Assembly (NCBI GenBank): GCA_963717215.1 | Contig: CAVQVS010000010.1 | Location: 130,835 to 194,834 of the forward strand | DNA from: Roseiarcus sp963717215 | GTDB taxonomy: Bacteria > Pseudomonadota > Alphaproteobacteria > Rhizobiales > Beijerinckiaceae | DNA length: 64,000 nt | Direction: 5' to 3' | Shown: positions 1 through 9,063 of the stretch, in pieces | Numbering within the stretch: position 1 is the stretch's first letter | Layout of the letters: each line of letters starts with the position of its first letter | Translations under genes and position numbers: made by a program | The notes under the pieces: generated by a model | Seen by the model: only the letters and a program-made list of their open reading frames with translations | Database searches by the model: none | What the model was told of the DNA's origin: nothing

Positions 1-405
1 GGCGAGAGCGAGCCGAGCCGGATCGAACAATGGCGGGGTCAGTTGCGCTGGTTCGGCAAAACGCCCGAAGATGAGCCCAATGGTCATCCGCTGCCGCTCG
101 TTCTCCCGCCTCAAGGATGGCCGTTTCACGAGGCGGCGATTGGTGCATTACGCGCCCAGGAGCGCCGATTCGAGGTCGTCTGCACAAGTTCAAATTTTGC
201 GGTGCTCGCAGCGGCCGCGGCTGCGGGACTTGGCCTCACCCCAATGATCGACGGGCTCGCGCCGGATGGGCTTGAGGCGTCCTCCGACAAGCAGCTTCCA
301 CCGCTGCCCGAGGTTACGCTCCTGCTGTTGGCGCGTTCGCAGGCGCTGGCGCTCGCCAGCCGCCGCTGGGTCGAAAACGTTATCAAAGCGCTTCAATCTG
401 AATGA
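1..405 (+). CDS. LysR-family transcriptional regulator, C-terminal part (cut by window edge)
   Basis: The reading frame is open from base 1 and ends at a stop at 403-405, so only about 134 C-terminal residues are visible and the start lies outside the window. The visible part looks like the second half of a LysR substrate-binding domain: a stretch around PQGWPFHEAAI is followed by the small-residue run AVLAAAAAAGLGLTPM, which is typical of the effector domain, and then a C-terminal helix ending in ALQSE. The DNA-binding helix-turn-helix is not in the window, so the family call rests on this domain alone. An internal TTG at 43 is not a credible start. Target genes cannot be deduced. Confidence 0.7.
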   Translation, partial: GESEPSRIEQWRGQLRWFGKTPEDEPNGHPLPLVLPPQGWPFHEAAIGALRAQERRFEVVCTSSNFAVLAAAAAAGLGLTPMIDGLAPDGLEASSDKQLPPLPEVTLLLLARSQALALASRRWVENVIKALQSE

Positions 406-473
406 CGCTCACGGCAGGTTGCTTCTCGTGATAGTTGCAATTTGTTACAATTCGTCACCCATTTCCCACTCCC

Positions 474-737
474 ATGATGGCACAATTTGACCTCCCGAGA
501 GTCTACGGATCAGAGTTGGCCATCGTGCGAACATTGCTGGAACAGCCAAAGTCCAAAGGGGAAAATCATCCGCGTGTCCGTGCGGCCGGGGAGGAGAGCG
601 AATTGGCGCTGCTTGCCGAGTTTATGCGCCACGATTCCGTTGCTTCGCTGGCGAAGGTAATCGCCAAGCGCACGGGCGTTCGAAGCGGAGACCTGATCGC
701 CGCGGCGGGGCTCGACCCGAGCCGTACCGACGGGTGA
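474..737 (+). CDS. Hypothetical 87-residue protein
   Basis: A short ORF with adjacent ATG codons at 474 and 477. The frame stays open upstream to a TTG at 435, but that extension reads as unstructured sequence. The product is hydrophilic, has no signal peptide or membrane segment, and contains a helical stretch (ELALLAEFMRHDSV) followed by a basic region. No family is recognised. It lies between the LysR gene and the flagellar DUF1217 gene, on the same strand as both. Coding potential is plausible but unproven. Confidence 0.4.
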   Translation: MMAQFDLPRVYGSELAIVRTLLEQPKSKGENHPRVRAAGEESELALLAEFMRHDSVASLAKVIAKRTGVRSGDLIAAAGLDPSRTDG

Positions 738-851
738 CCCCGCGTCAGCCAGATAACGCGAGCCGATTAACTCACGCGCAGCACTTCGCCGCTAGAATGG
801 AGGTGTGAGGCTGACGGCAAGTCCCCGTTTCCGGCCCCACACAAATCGCCC

Positions 852-1724
852 ATGACAAGCACGACAACCGCCTTTCTCGCCGTCTCGCAGAATCTGTCTC
901 GCTATCAGGCGATGACAGCGGCCGAGCCGGCGGTAAAGACGGCGACTGCGTATTACGAAGCCAACATCGGCTCGGTGAAGTCGGTTAGCGATCTCGTCGG
1001 CAACTATCGGCTGCTGTCCTACGCACTCGACGCCTATGGCCTCGGCGACCAGATCAACGCCAAGGAACTCATCACCAAGGTGCTGGAAGGCGGAGTCTCC
1101 AATCCGAGAAGCCTCGCTAACACATTGCCAAACGCGCAATGGAAGGCATTCGCCGCGGCGTTCAATTTCGTCGATAGCGGCGCAACCCCTCCCTCATCGA
1201 CCAGCGCGGTCAAGACGACAACAAGCGACTATGTCGAACAGCAGCTGGAGAGCGACCAGGGGGGCAAGGACGTGGGCACGCAGCTTGCGCTCTATTTCCA
1301 GCGCGTCGCGCCAACGGTCACCAGCGAGATTGGAATTCTCGCCGATCCCAATCTTCTACAAGTGGCCGCGACGATTATGGGGCTCCCGCCGGCGGCCGCG
1401 GCCGATCTGCAGCCGAAGACGCTTTCCGAGCTCATGCCTCTCTCAGACCTGAAAGATCCGGCCAAGCTCACCCAGCTGACCGAGCGATTCACGGCCATAT
1501 ACGACTATACCTACGGCCCCAGCTCTGGCTCGACCTCAGACCTTACGGTTAATTCCGGCAATTCGATCTCAGGGCAATCGGGTGCAGCCACCGTCCTCGC
1601 TGGCGTGATCAGCGCGAACGGCTCGGTGCTGGGCAGCGCGCTCAACAACTTCACAGGGGCGACCCAGCCAACCTTCTCGACCTCTCTGATGTCGAGCATT
1701 TCCAGGCTGACGCTTGGCGGGTAA
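852..1724 (+). CDS. DUF1217 domain flagellar-cluster protein
   Basis: A 290-residue protein with an ATG start at 852. It matches the DUF1217 family, which is known almost only from flagellar gene clusters of Rhizobiales and relatives. Visible features are the N-terminal motif NLSRYQAMTA, repeated all-helical segments such as VGNYRLLSYALDAYGLGD, and a Ser/Thr/Gly-rich C-terminal third. There is no signal peptide, as expected of proteins exported by the flagellar apparatus. The molecular role is not established; family members sit beside hook, motor and flagellin genes, as here. The family call is firm and the function is inferred from context. Confidence 0.82.
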   Translation: MTSTTTAFLAVSQNLSRYQAMTAAEPAVKTATAYYEANIGSVKSVSDLVGNYRLLSYALDAYGLGDQINAKELITKVLEGGVSNPRSLANTLPNAQWKAFAAAFNFVDSGATPPSSTSAVKTTTSDYVEQQLESDQGGKDVGTQLALYFQRVAPTVTSEIGILADPNLLQVAATIMGLPPAAAADLQPKTLSELMPLSDLKDPAKLTQLTERFTAIYDYTYGPSSGSTSDLTVNSGNSISGQSGAATVLAGVISANGSVLGSALNNFTGATQPTFSTSLMSSISRLTLGG

Positions 1725-1791
1725 GCCTTTCCCCCGGGTCTGCATTCGCCTTAGAAAGGTCCGCGCAAGCGCCGCGCTTTAAGCGGCAGGG

Positions 1792-3804
1792 ATGCTTTCG
1801 CGCAGCCCAACGCCCAACGCCTTCCAGACAATCTGCGTCACCCCGAATGAAGGAGGGCATGGGGCCACCGCGCTCTACGCCGCAGCTGTCGGGCTGTGGC
1901 GTGAACATGAGCGTGACGAGGCGATCAAGCTCATGGACAAGGCGTTGCGGCTAAGGCCGGATTTCGCCGACGCCCTGTGCATGGGCGGGTACATGCTGAG
2001 CGAATGCGGCAAGCCCGATGCGGCGATGCGTTTCTATCGCCGCGCGCTTGAGCTCGACGGCTCGCTTGTGGTCGCGCATGTCAACTCCGGCAAGCTCCTG
2101 TTCGGCGCCGGCCAATTCACGGAAGCGCTGGATTCGTTTGCAGCGGCGACGAAGCTCGCGCCGGATGATCCGGACGCCTGGTGCAGCCGCGCAGGAGCGC
2201 TGCGCGAGTTGGGCCGCCTCGAGGAGTCGGTCGAAGCCGCTCAGCGCGCGCTCGAGCTTCGTGATGATTTTCCTGAAGCCGCAATCAATCTTGGCAACGC
2301 ACTTCTCAAGCTCGATCGCAGCGAGGAGGCGCTTGAGACCTACCGTCGGGCAAGCGCGCCAGGCCTCTGTCTCGCCAAGGCGCTCTTGGGTCAGGCTCTG
2401 GCGTTGCGAAGTCTTGGCCGGTTCCCGGAGGCTGTGACGGCGTTCGACAAGGCCGTCGCGCTCGGCAGCCGCGAGGCCGTCGCGGGCAAGGGCTGCCTCA
2501 TGCTCACGCTCGGAGACTTCGAAAATGGACTGGAGGGCTACGAGGCGCGCTGGCTTAAGGGAATGTCACTCAGTGAGGCGCTCGGCATAAGCTTTGAGAC
2601 CTGGAAGGGGCCAGGACGGCGCGGCGAACGCGTTCTCGTGCTCAACGATCACGGCCTTGGCGATACAATCCAGTTCTTTCGCTACCTGCCTTTGATGACC
2701 GCGGCCGGCGTCGAAGCAAGTTTCGTCTGTCCGCCACGGCTGCGCCGGCTTCTGTCGTCAAAGGCCAAGGTGCGATTCGCCAATTCCCCGCCCGAGGGAG
2801 AGCCCTTCGACGCGCAGATCGCGATCAGCAGCCTGCCGTGGGCGTTTGGAACGCGCCTCGAGACGATTCCGGCTGCGGTTCCCTATCTCTCGGCCGAGCC
2901 GGCGCTGCGCGGAATCTGGCGTAAGCGCATCGGCACGGAAGGCTTCAAGGTCGGCGTCGTCTGGCAAGGCAACCCCAACCCGGAGGCGGATCGGGCGCGC
3001 TCCATGCCGCTCACGGCGCTCGCGCCCTTCGGCGGCATCGCGGGGGTGGAACTCATTTCCTTGCAGAAAGGCGCAGGCGAGGAACAGCTTTCGAATCTGC
3101 CGGTCTCGATGCAGGTTGAGATGCTGGGTGCCGACTTCGACGCCGGCGCCGACGCATTCGTCGACACGGCGGCGGTAATGACCTGCCTCGATCTCATCAT
3201 CACCTGCGACACCTCGATCGCACATCTCGCGGGAGCCCTGGCTGTTCCGGTTTGGGTCGCGCTCAAGAGCGACGCAGAATGGCGCTGGCTGACTGAACGG
3301 GCTGATTCACCGTGGTATCCAACCATGCGGCTGTTTCGTCAGACGCGTCGCGGCGTCTGGAGCGACGTGTTCGAAGCCATGGCGAGCGAGCTCGCCCGGC
3401 TTGCCGAGCGGCGCGGGGCGCCGCGCATGGTGTCGACGCCATGCTCGCTCGGCGAACTGATCGACAAGATCACGATCCTGCGCATCAAGACCGAGCAAAT
3501 CGGCGAACCTGACAAACTCGCGAATGTGGGTCGCGAACTGAACTTGCTCGAGCGGCTCGCCCACGAGGACGGTGCGTGTGAACCGCCAATCGATCTCATG
3601 ACCGATCAACTCGCTGCAGTGAACGCGCGCTTGTGGGCGATCGAAGACGCGCTTCGCGCCTGCGAGCGAGAAGGAGACTTCGGACCACGCTTCGTCGCGC
3701 TCGCGCGATCGGTGTATCGCGAAAACGATACGCGCGCGGCGATCAAACGCGCCATCAACACGCTCGCCAGCTCATCTTTGGTCGAGGAGAAATCCTATGC
3801 GTGA
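1792..3804 (+). CDS. TPR protein fused to a GT9-like glycosyltransferase domain and a DUF6165 tail
   Basis: A 670-residue protein in three parts. Residues about 25-260 are tandem tetratricopeptide repeats with typical A/G/Y/P spacing (for example AAINLGNALLKLDRSEEALETY). Residues about 280-540 form a glycosyltransferase-9/heptosyltransferase-like domain: NDHGLGDTIQFFRY resembles the N-terminal GD.I..... motif, VGVVWQGNP starts the second half, and ITCDTSIAHLAGAL is the conserved donor-site motif. The last 110 residues begin SLGELIDKITILRIK, the hallmark of DUF6165. TPR-glycosyltransferases in flagellar clusters are often proposed to glycosylate flagellin, and a flagellin gene lies 2 kb away, but the substrate here is inference. 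The start is the ATG at 1792, after a GGCAGGG element. Confidence 0.78.
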   Translation: MLSRSPTPNAFQTICVTPNEGGHGATALYAAAVGLWREHERDEAIKLMDKALRLRPDFADALCMGGYMLSECGKPDAAMRFYRRALELDGSLVVAHVNSGKLLFGAGQFTEALDSFAAATKLAPDDPDAWCSRAGALRELGRLEESVEAAQRALELRDDFPEAAINLGNALLKLDRSEEALETYRRASAPGLCLAKALLGQALALRSLGRFPEAVTAFDKAVALGSREAVAGKGCLMLTLGDFENGLEGYEARWLKGMSLSEALGISFETWKGPGRRGERVLVLNDHGLGDTIQFFRYLPLMTAAGVEASFVCPPRLRRLLSSKAKVRFANSPPEGEPFDAQIAISSLPWAFGTRLETIPAAVPYLSAEPALRGIWRKRIGTEGFKVGVVWQGNPNPEADRARSMPLTALAPFGGIAGVELISLQKGAGEEQLSNLPVSMQVEMLGADFDAGADAFVDTAAVMTCLDLIITCDTSIAHLAGALAVPVWVALKSDAEWRWLTERADSPWYPTMRLFRQTRRGVWSDVFEAMASELARLAERRGAPRMVSTPCSLGELIDKITILRIKTEQIGEPDKLANVGRELNLLERLAHEDGACEPPIDLMTDQLAAVNARLWAIEDALRACEREGDFGPRFVALARSVYRENDTRAAIKRAINTLASSSLVEEKSYA

Positions 3805-3809
3805 GCGGC

Positions 3810-4334
3810 TCAGCCCGGAATCGCGTAGTAGCGCTCCGTGAGCGCGGACCTCCGGCTTTCCGTGATCGCGTCTTCCGGGAGCGCGCCCCGCAGCCGGATT
3901 CCAATTGTCGAGCCGCGTCGCCAGACCATTGTCGCCTCGCGCAGTTCGGATGTTTCATCGATGTGCACCGCCAATCGGAGCGGAAGCGCTATGTCACGGG
4001 CAAGCGCAAGACGCAGACCGTCGCGAGACCGGTCATAGATCCGGCCTTCGCTCAGGAAACGACAGCCGCCGTCGAGCAGTTTGGCCGAGCGCAAACGGAT
4101 CCGTTCCCGAGGGTGCGCGCGCAGATCGGCGCTTTTGGCTGCAGGCGAGAGTTCGTCCTCTGAAACCACGCAATAGGCGATCTCGCCGCGGCTCGCGAGC
4201 TTGCGCCCCAGATTGAGCGCCGCCTCCGATTGCGCACGCCAGTCCTGTCGCTTGATCCCGACCAACACGGACGCGTCCGCATCGCCTGGGTTCGCTGTTG
4301 GGCGTCGTCCCGGTTGCGAGGCTCCCTCATTCAT
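3810..4334 (-). CDS. PilZ domain protein (candidate c-di-GMP motility effector)
   Basis: A 174-residue protein read from an ATG at 4334. The C-terminal half is a PilZ domain. It has the basic switch region RAHPRERIRLR (about residues 73-83), then DRSRDGLRL (about 103-111), which occupies the place of the usual D/NxSxxG motif, then beta strands ending TIGIRL. PilZ domains bind cyclic di-GMP. The N-terminal 70 residues are of unknown structure. It is convergent with the TPR-glycosyltransferase gene (5 bases between stops) and shares an AT-rich intergenic region with ftcR. A role in controlling flagellar function fits the neighbourhood but is inference. Confidence 0.72.
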   Translation of the reverse strand: MNEGASQPGRRPTANPGDADASVLVGIKRQDWRAQSEAALNLGRKLASRGEIAYCVVSEDELSPAAKSADLRAHPRERIRLRSAKLLDGGCRFLSEGRIYDRSRDGLRLALARDIALPLRLAVHIDETSELREATMVWRRGSTIGIRLRGALPEDAITESRRSALTERYYAIPG

Positions 4335-4611
4335 TTGCGAAGACCATGATCATATAAATTTCATACATACCTTGTTAACCAACGCCGCGTAGTTTTCCGA
4401 CGTAGAGAGGGTTCTGTCAAGAACATCGCGGCTGACACAAAACGACTAAGTCAGTAATTAATTATCACAGTTAATAACAAAGTCTCTGTTGCATAATAAA
4501 TAGCAAACATCAGAATGGTTAATTCACAGCGTTTGTCTTCCAAGTGTTGCGTGCCTGCGTTGGCGTAGCGGAAAGCGTCCCCTTGTCAATTCAGTAGGCT
4601 GGAGCACGAGT

Positions 4612-5280
4612 ATGTATATTATCGTTGACGATCGGAACATGGTGGCCGGAGGCTACGCCAATGGTTTTGATCGCGAGGGCGTTTCGTCTGCGGGAATCGA
4701 AGCATCCGAGTTTCGCGAATGGATCGGCAAGATCAGCGATACGGATATGAACGCGGTCGAAGCGTTCGTGATCGGCGACTGCAACGAGCGCGAGGCGCTG
4801 TCGAGGCTCATCCGGGAGCGGTCAAGCGCACCGCTGTTGTGCCTCAATGAGCGTCAGTCGCTTGACGACACGCTGGGTCTATTCGCTGCCGGGGCGGACG
4901 ACGTTCTCCGCAAGCCGGTCCATGTGCGCGAGATCGTCGCCCGGGTCGGGGCGATCAACCGGCGCGTGTTCGGCGAAAACGGCAACGTGACGATCGGCGA
5001 ACTGCGCGTCTATTTTGATGGGCGCGAACCCGAGGTGAACGGTGCGCCGTTTCCTCTTCCGCGCCGGGAGCGGCGGATCCTCGAGTTCCTGCTGCGCTGT
5101 CGCGGTCGGCGCGTCAGCAAGACGCAAATCTTCAACGCCGTCTATGGGCTGTTCGACGAGGATGTCGACGAGAACGTGATCGAGAGCCACATCAGCAAAT
5201 TGCGCAAGAAACTCAAGCACCGGCTGGGTTTCGACCCCATCAATTCCAAGCGGTTCCTCGGCTATTGCATCGAGAAATAG
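4612..5280 (+). CDS. ftcR: Flagellar transcriptional regulator FtcR (Rem-like OmpR-family orphan response regulator)
   Basis: A 222-residue response regulator. Residues 1-115 are an atypical receiver domain starting MYIIVDDRNMVAGGY, the characteristic opening of FtcR/Rem proteins. An Asp at about residue 56 (VIGD) ends the predicted third strand. Residues about 125-222 are a winged-helix OmpR-type DNA-binding domain (PRRERRILEFLL, ENVIESHISKLRKKL). FtcR of Brucella and Rem of Sinorhizobium are master or mid-level activators of flagellar genes in Rhizobiales. The gene has no cognate kinase nearby. The 277 bases upstream (4335-4611) are AT-rich and should hold its promoter and that of the divergent PilZ gene, but no clear promoter box could be assigned. 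Confidence 0.88.
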   Translation: MYIIVDDRNMVAGGYANGFDREGVSSAGIEASEFREWIGKISDTDMNAVEAFVIGDCNEREALSRLIRERSSAPLLCLNERQSLDDTLGLFAAGADDVLRKPVHVREIVARVGAINRRVFGENGNVTIGELRVYFDGREPEVNGAPFPLPRRERRILEFLLRCRGRRVSKTQIFNAVYGLFDEDVDENVIESHISKLRKKLKHRLGFDPINSKRFLGYCIEK

Positions 5281-5326
5281 GGCGCTTGACCCGAGCGCGC
5301 TGAACCGGCTTTGCGAGCGATTGGAG

Positions 5327-5349
5327 GGCGTTCGGAAGAGCGCCTTTCT
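5327..5349 (+). terminator. Candidate Rho-independent terminator after ftcR
   Basis: A stem of seven pairs (GGCGTTC/GAGCGCC, one G-U pair) with a GGAA tetraloop is followed by TTTCT. It begins 47 bases after the ftcR stop. The U-tract is short, so the assignment is moderate. Confidence 0.5.
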
Positions 5350-5858
5350 AACTGGTATTGTCGCGAACCCGTTCGCGGATAGGCCTCAACGTCGCGTCGC
5401 ATTGCTCGCTGCGCCTGCCTGCAATGAAAGGCCACGAGCGCCTCTTCGGCGCCCGGCCGCATTCCCCTTGCCCCAACGCCTTGGCCGAACCTGATCTTGA
5501 GGCCAGCCTCAAGTATCCGGCCGCCGTTTAGAGCTTCAGCATAGCTTAAGACGCTTTTTCGGACAGGCCTTCGACCCAAACGGGGCGCGAAGTCGATCCG
5601 GAAAAGGCGCCGCAAGACATTGTTATCGCTTAATCCGGACTTGAAGACGGCGCTGAGGATCGGCCAAAAGCCCAAGGCTTGCCTATCCGTTCACCGAACC
5701 CCGCGGATTCCGGGCTGCTGACTGGGCCGCCGGCGAGCAAGGGAACGGCGACCCGGGCCGTTGGCCTCGCGCGCCATCACGGAGCAGGAGCAGCCCTGCC
5801 GGGGAGGGCAGCGGCGCGCGGGGGAATCCGGGTGGGGGTTTGGATCCTCAGTCGATAA
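5350..5858. other. Gene-free stretch between ftcR and flagellin
   Basis: About 500 bases between the two terminator-like hairpins. ORFs here on either strand are low-complexity Arg/Ala-rich frames without start signals or family resemblance. No RNA gene, repeat or promoter could be recognised. Confidence 0.5.
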
Positions 5859-5892
5859 CGCCGGGCGGCTAGACGAAGCCAGCCGCCCGGCG
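5859..5892 (-). terminator. Strong hairpin just downstream of the flagellin stop
   Basis: A perfect 12-base-pair inverted repeat (CGCCGGGCGGCT and its complement) with a 10-base loop starts 9 bases after the flagellin stop codon on the minus strand. Position and stability suggest a terminator or 3'-end stabiliser of the flagellin mRNA. There is no U-tract, so classic intrinsic termination is not certain. Confidence 0.6.
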
Positions 5893-5900
5893 CGCTATTG

Positions 5901-7083
5901 TTACTGGAACAGCTTCAGGATCAGCTGCGCGTTCTGGTTGGCGATCGACAGCGACTGGATGCCAAGCTGCTCCTGGGTCTGGAGCGCCTGCAACTGGGTC
6001 GACGCCGTGTTCATATTCGCATCGACCAAGCCCGAAATGCCATCGGAATAGTTGGTCATCAAGGCGGTGTTGAACGTGGCCGCTGTCGTCATGCGATTCT
6101 GCGTAGCGCCGATCTGCGCGGCGTAGTTGGTGACTCCAGCCAAAGCCTGGGCCACGTCGTTCAGCGCAGTTTGCGCTGCAGGAGCGCCGGTGATGCTGAG
6201 GGCCGTCAGATCCGTCCCATTCTGCACGAGCAGGTTCTGGGAGTTTGGTGTCGTCGTGGTGGTGGCCACCCGAAAGGACGCCGCCGTGGCGAAGCTCGGC
6301 GTCCCGCCGTCGGCGACCGAATTGCCGTTTGCATCGAGCGCCGTATACGTCGTCGTCGTCCAGCTTCCGTCCGCTAGTGCGTGCTGGACGGTCAAGGTCC
6401 CAGCCGTCGCGCTCTCATTGGCGAGGTCAGTCCCGAAGGTGGCCGTAGGCGTGGTCGTGCTGATGGTGTCCGTCTTGGCGGCGAAGGTGGTCGCCTGAGC
6501 CTGCACTTGGGCAATCGCCGTTGGGTCGGTGATGCTGGAAGTGGCGGTCGAACTCGGTGTTTCCGACTCCAGTCGTGAGCCCGTAGAGCGCCTGAGTGGT
6601 GAAGGCGATGGTGTTGATATTCCCGCCGGCCGCGGTGGCGTTAAAGCCGGAGACGAAGTTGAGGGCCGTGACGCTGCCGTTCAGGACGTTCAAACCATTG
6701 AACGAAGCGGCGTTCACCGCGTCGGTCAACTGCTTGCCAAGCGAAGCAAGCGATGTGTTGATGCTGCTGAGGTTGGCGCCCGGCTCCGTTGCCTGGGTCA
6801 GCGCGGTCTGGATCGAATTGATGGTCGTGATGACCGAATTGATCGCTGAGCTCGCGGTCGCCAGAAGAGACTGCCCCTGCGACAAGGCGTCATTGGAGGC
6901 CGACACGACGCCGCTGTCGGCGGTGAGCTGAGCGGCGATCGACCAATAGGACGAATTGTCGGCGGCGGTCGCGACCTTGAGGCCGCTCGAAACTTGATTC
7001 TGGACCGTCGAAAGCGACTGCTGCGTCATCTGCAACGATTGCAGTGCGCTAAGGGCGGCCGGATTATTTAAGAGTGAACTCAT
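5901..7083 (-). CDS. Flagellin (frameshifted in this sequence)
   Basis: Flagellin, the filament subunit exported through the flagellar secretion system. The start ATG at 7083 follows an AGGAG element 8 bases upstream. The N-terminal D0/D1 region opens MSSLLNNPAALSALQSL and contains QVSSGLKVATAADN. The C-terminal D0 ends SIANQNAQLILKLFQ. About 394 residues result if one base is removed near 6546-6570: the first frame reads ...LTTGVGN and the second continues SSTATSSITDP. As written, the first frame runs on in nonsense to 6427. Both termini are well conserved, so the break is probably an assembly error, or else a very recent mutation. Only one flagellin gene is visible in the window. Confidence 0.85.
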
Positions 7084-7398
7084 GGCTGTGCTCCTGTCGA
7101 AAATGTTCACGCTGATAGGGCGACATTTCGGACTCGCACCGAGACGACGGACCGGCCGCATGCCTAAGGCTCACGTCTGGAGCCCAACCGTCGTGTAGAG
7201 CCTGGGCAATACGCGCTCATCGCGCCCCGTCTCGCCCTGGCCGAGCGAAAACTAACTGCCGGCCGCTAATGCCCAGTTAACGGGCAGAAAAATTTCGCTT
7301 GGCGCCCGGATTGAGTTCGCGCTCGAACCCTTTCGCGCAATGCCGGCGCAAGCTCCACTCCCCACGATGGCCGTCGCGAATTCTCACCGGGCCCGGAT
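7084..7398. other. Divergent intergenic region flagellin/fliF
   Basis: This 315-base region separates the divergent flagellin and fliF starts and must contain promoters for both. No sigma-54-type -24/-12 pair or sigma-28-type box was convincing by eye. No small gene is supported. Confidence 0.4.
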
Positions 7399-9063
7399 GT
7401 GGCGACGAATCTGTTGGCGCAAATCGAGCGGCTGTGGGCGAACCTGAGGGGGCTCGGCGCCCGTCGCCTGTCCGTGTTGGCGCTGATCGGCGTCACCGTG
7501 TTCGCGACGACGGGGCTCGCCGGCTATTATCTGAGCCGCCCGACTATGGAGACGCTCTATTCCGGGCTCGATCGCGACGACATCTCCGCCATCGGCGCCG
7601 CATTGCGCGAGGCGGGCGTGCCTTTCGACGTCAACGCCGAGAGCACGGTCGTTCTGACCCCGGCTGGTCAGGCGGCCGCCGCGCGGATGATCCTGGCGGA
7701 GAAAGGCCTGCCCCGCAGCGGCGCCGTCGGAAACGAACTCTACGATAAATTGGGCTCGCTCGGCCTCACGTCGTTCATGCAGGACGTCACGCGCTTGAGA
7801 GCGCTCGAAGGTGAACTTGCACGCACGATCCAGATGATGCGGACCGTCAAGGCCGCGCGGGTCCATATCGTCCTCGCCGACGAAGGCTCCTTCCGCCGCG
7901 AGCGCCAGCCCTCGTCAGCCTCCGTGGTCATCCGCACCGACGGCGGCGACGATCGCGCCACCGGGCAGGCGATCCGCCACCTCGTCGCCTCGGCGGTCCC
8001 CGGAATGAAGCTCGAGGACGTGACAGTGCTCAACGTCGACGGCGCCCTCTTGGCCTACGGCGCCGATTCGATCGAGAAGTCGCCGGACAATCTGCTCGGC
8101 CTCGAAAAGGAGGTGTCGCAACAAATCCGGGAGAGCGTCAGCCGCACGCTGACCCCCTACCTCAGCGCTCAAAACTTTCAGATCTCGGTCGCCGCCAGGC
8201 TCAACGCCGACAAAACGCAAACGAACGAGACAATTTATAATCCCGACACCCGTGTCGAACGATCGGTGCGGGTCACCAAGGAACAGCAGAGCTCGCAAAA
8301 CGCGGCCGGCGAGCAACCCGCAGGCGTCGAGGCCAACCTTCCGAAGCCGAAAACGACAAGCGGCGAATCGAAGCAATCGAACGATAACACGCAGAAGCGC
8401 GAGGAACTGACAAACTACGAGGTCTCGTCGAAGTCGATTCAAACGACGAGCGCTGGCTTTGTGATCCAGAATCTCTCCGTGGCCGTGCTGATCAATCGGG
8501 CTGCGCTCACCGCATCGCTTGGGGGCAAACCCTCGGCCGAGGCGCTCGACGCGCAAGTCCACGAGATCGAACAGCTCGTCGGCTCAGCCGCTGGGCTCAA
8601 TCGACAGCGCGGCGACGCGGTCAAGATCTCGGTTGTCGATTTCGTCGATTCAAGCCGCGACCTCGAGCCCGCGCCGGCTCCTTCGCTGGTTGAGATCGTC
8701 GCCCGCCAGACAGGATCAATCCTCAACGCGGGCGCCATGGTGGCTGTCGCGGCAATGCTGCTCTGGTTCGGGGTTCGGCCCGGCCTCAGATTGGCGTTCG
8801 CGCCCCCAGGCCCAGCCGCGTTGACGGACACGCGCGGCTTGCCCGCCGGCCAGATGCCCGCGTTGGGGGCGCCGGACGGCGCCGGTCAGCCCGGCGAAAG
8901 CATTCTCATCGAGACCGAATCCAATCGCGACGAGTTCATGGAGGCCCTGCTCGCCCGACGCGACAATGGCGCCGAGCGCAAGCTCATGAAGATGATCGAA
9001 TTCGACGAGAACCACGCCGCTACGGTTCTCAAACAATGGATTCGTCAAGGAGCGAACGGATGA
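7399..9063 (+). CDS. fliF: Flagellar M-ring protein FliF
   Basis: A 554-residue MS-ring protein that anchors the flagellar basal body in the inner membrane. An N-terminal transmembrane helix (about residues 23-45) is followed by the YscJ/FliF domain with LYSGLDRDDISAIGAAL and the motif ARVHIVLADEGSF. A second transmembrane helix lies near residue 440 (ILNAGAMVAVAAMLLWFGV). The C-terminal tail, with LLARRDNGAERKLMKMIEFD, is the FliG-binding segment. The start is a GTG at 7399; no in-frame ATG fits better. It overlaps fliH by the ATGA at 9060-9063, so it opens a flagellar operon that runs to the transglycosylase. Confidence 0.93.
   Translation: MATNLLAQIERLWANLRGLGARRLSVLALIGVTVFATTGLAGYYLSRPTMETLYSGLDRDDISAIGAALREAGVPFDVNAESTVVLTPAGQAAAARMILAEKGLPRSGAVGNELYDKLGSLGLTSFMQDVTRLRALEGELARTIQMMRTVKAARVHIVLADEGSFRRERQPSSASVVIRTDGGDDRATGQAIRHLVASAVPGMKLEDVTVLNVDGALLAYGADSIEKSPDNLLGLEKEVSQQIRESVSRTLTPYLSAQNFQISVAARLNADKTQTNETIYNPDTRVERSVRVTKEQQSSQNAAGEQPAGVEANLPKPKTTSGESKQSNDNTQKREELTNYEVSSKSIQTTSAGFVIQNLSVAVLINRAALTASLGGKPSAEALDAQVHEIEQLVGSAAGLNRQRGDAVKISVVDFVDSSRDLEPAPAPSLVEIVARQTGSILNAGAMVAVAAMLLWFGVRPGLRLAFAPPGPAALTDTRGLPAGQMPALGAPDGAGQPGESILIETESNRDEFMEALLARRDNGAERKLMKMIEFDENHAATVLKQWIRQGANG

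Noticed and set aside
4612..5280. FtcR as a receiver lacking the phospho-acceptor Asp
   Set aside because: An Asp (residue 56) does sit at the end of the predicted third strand, so absence cannot be claimed from sequence alone.
5262..5675. A 137-codon open frame on the minus strand
   Set aside because: It overlaps the ftcR end and terminator, with low-complexity composition and no start signal.
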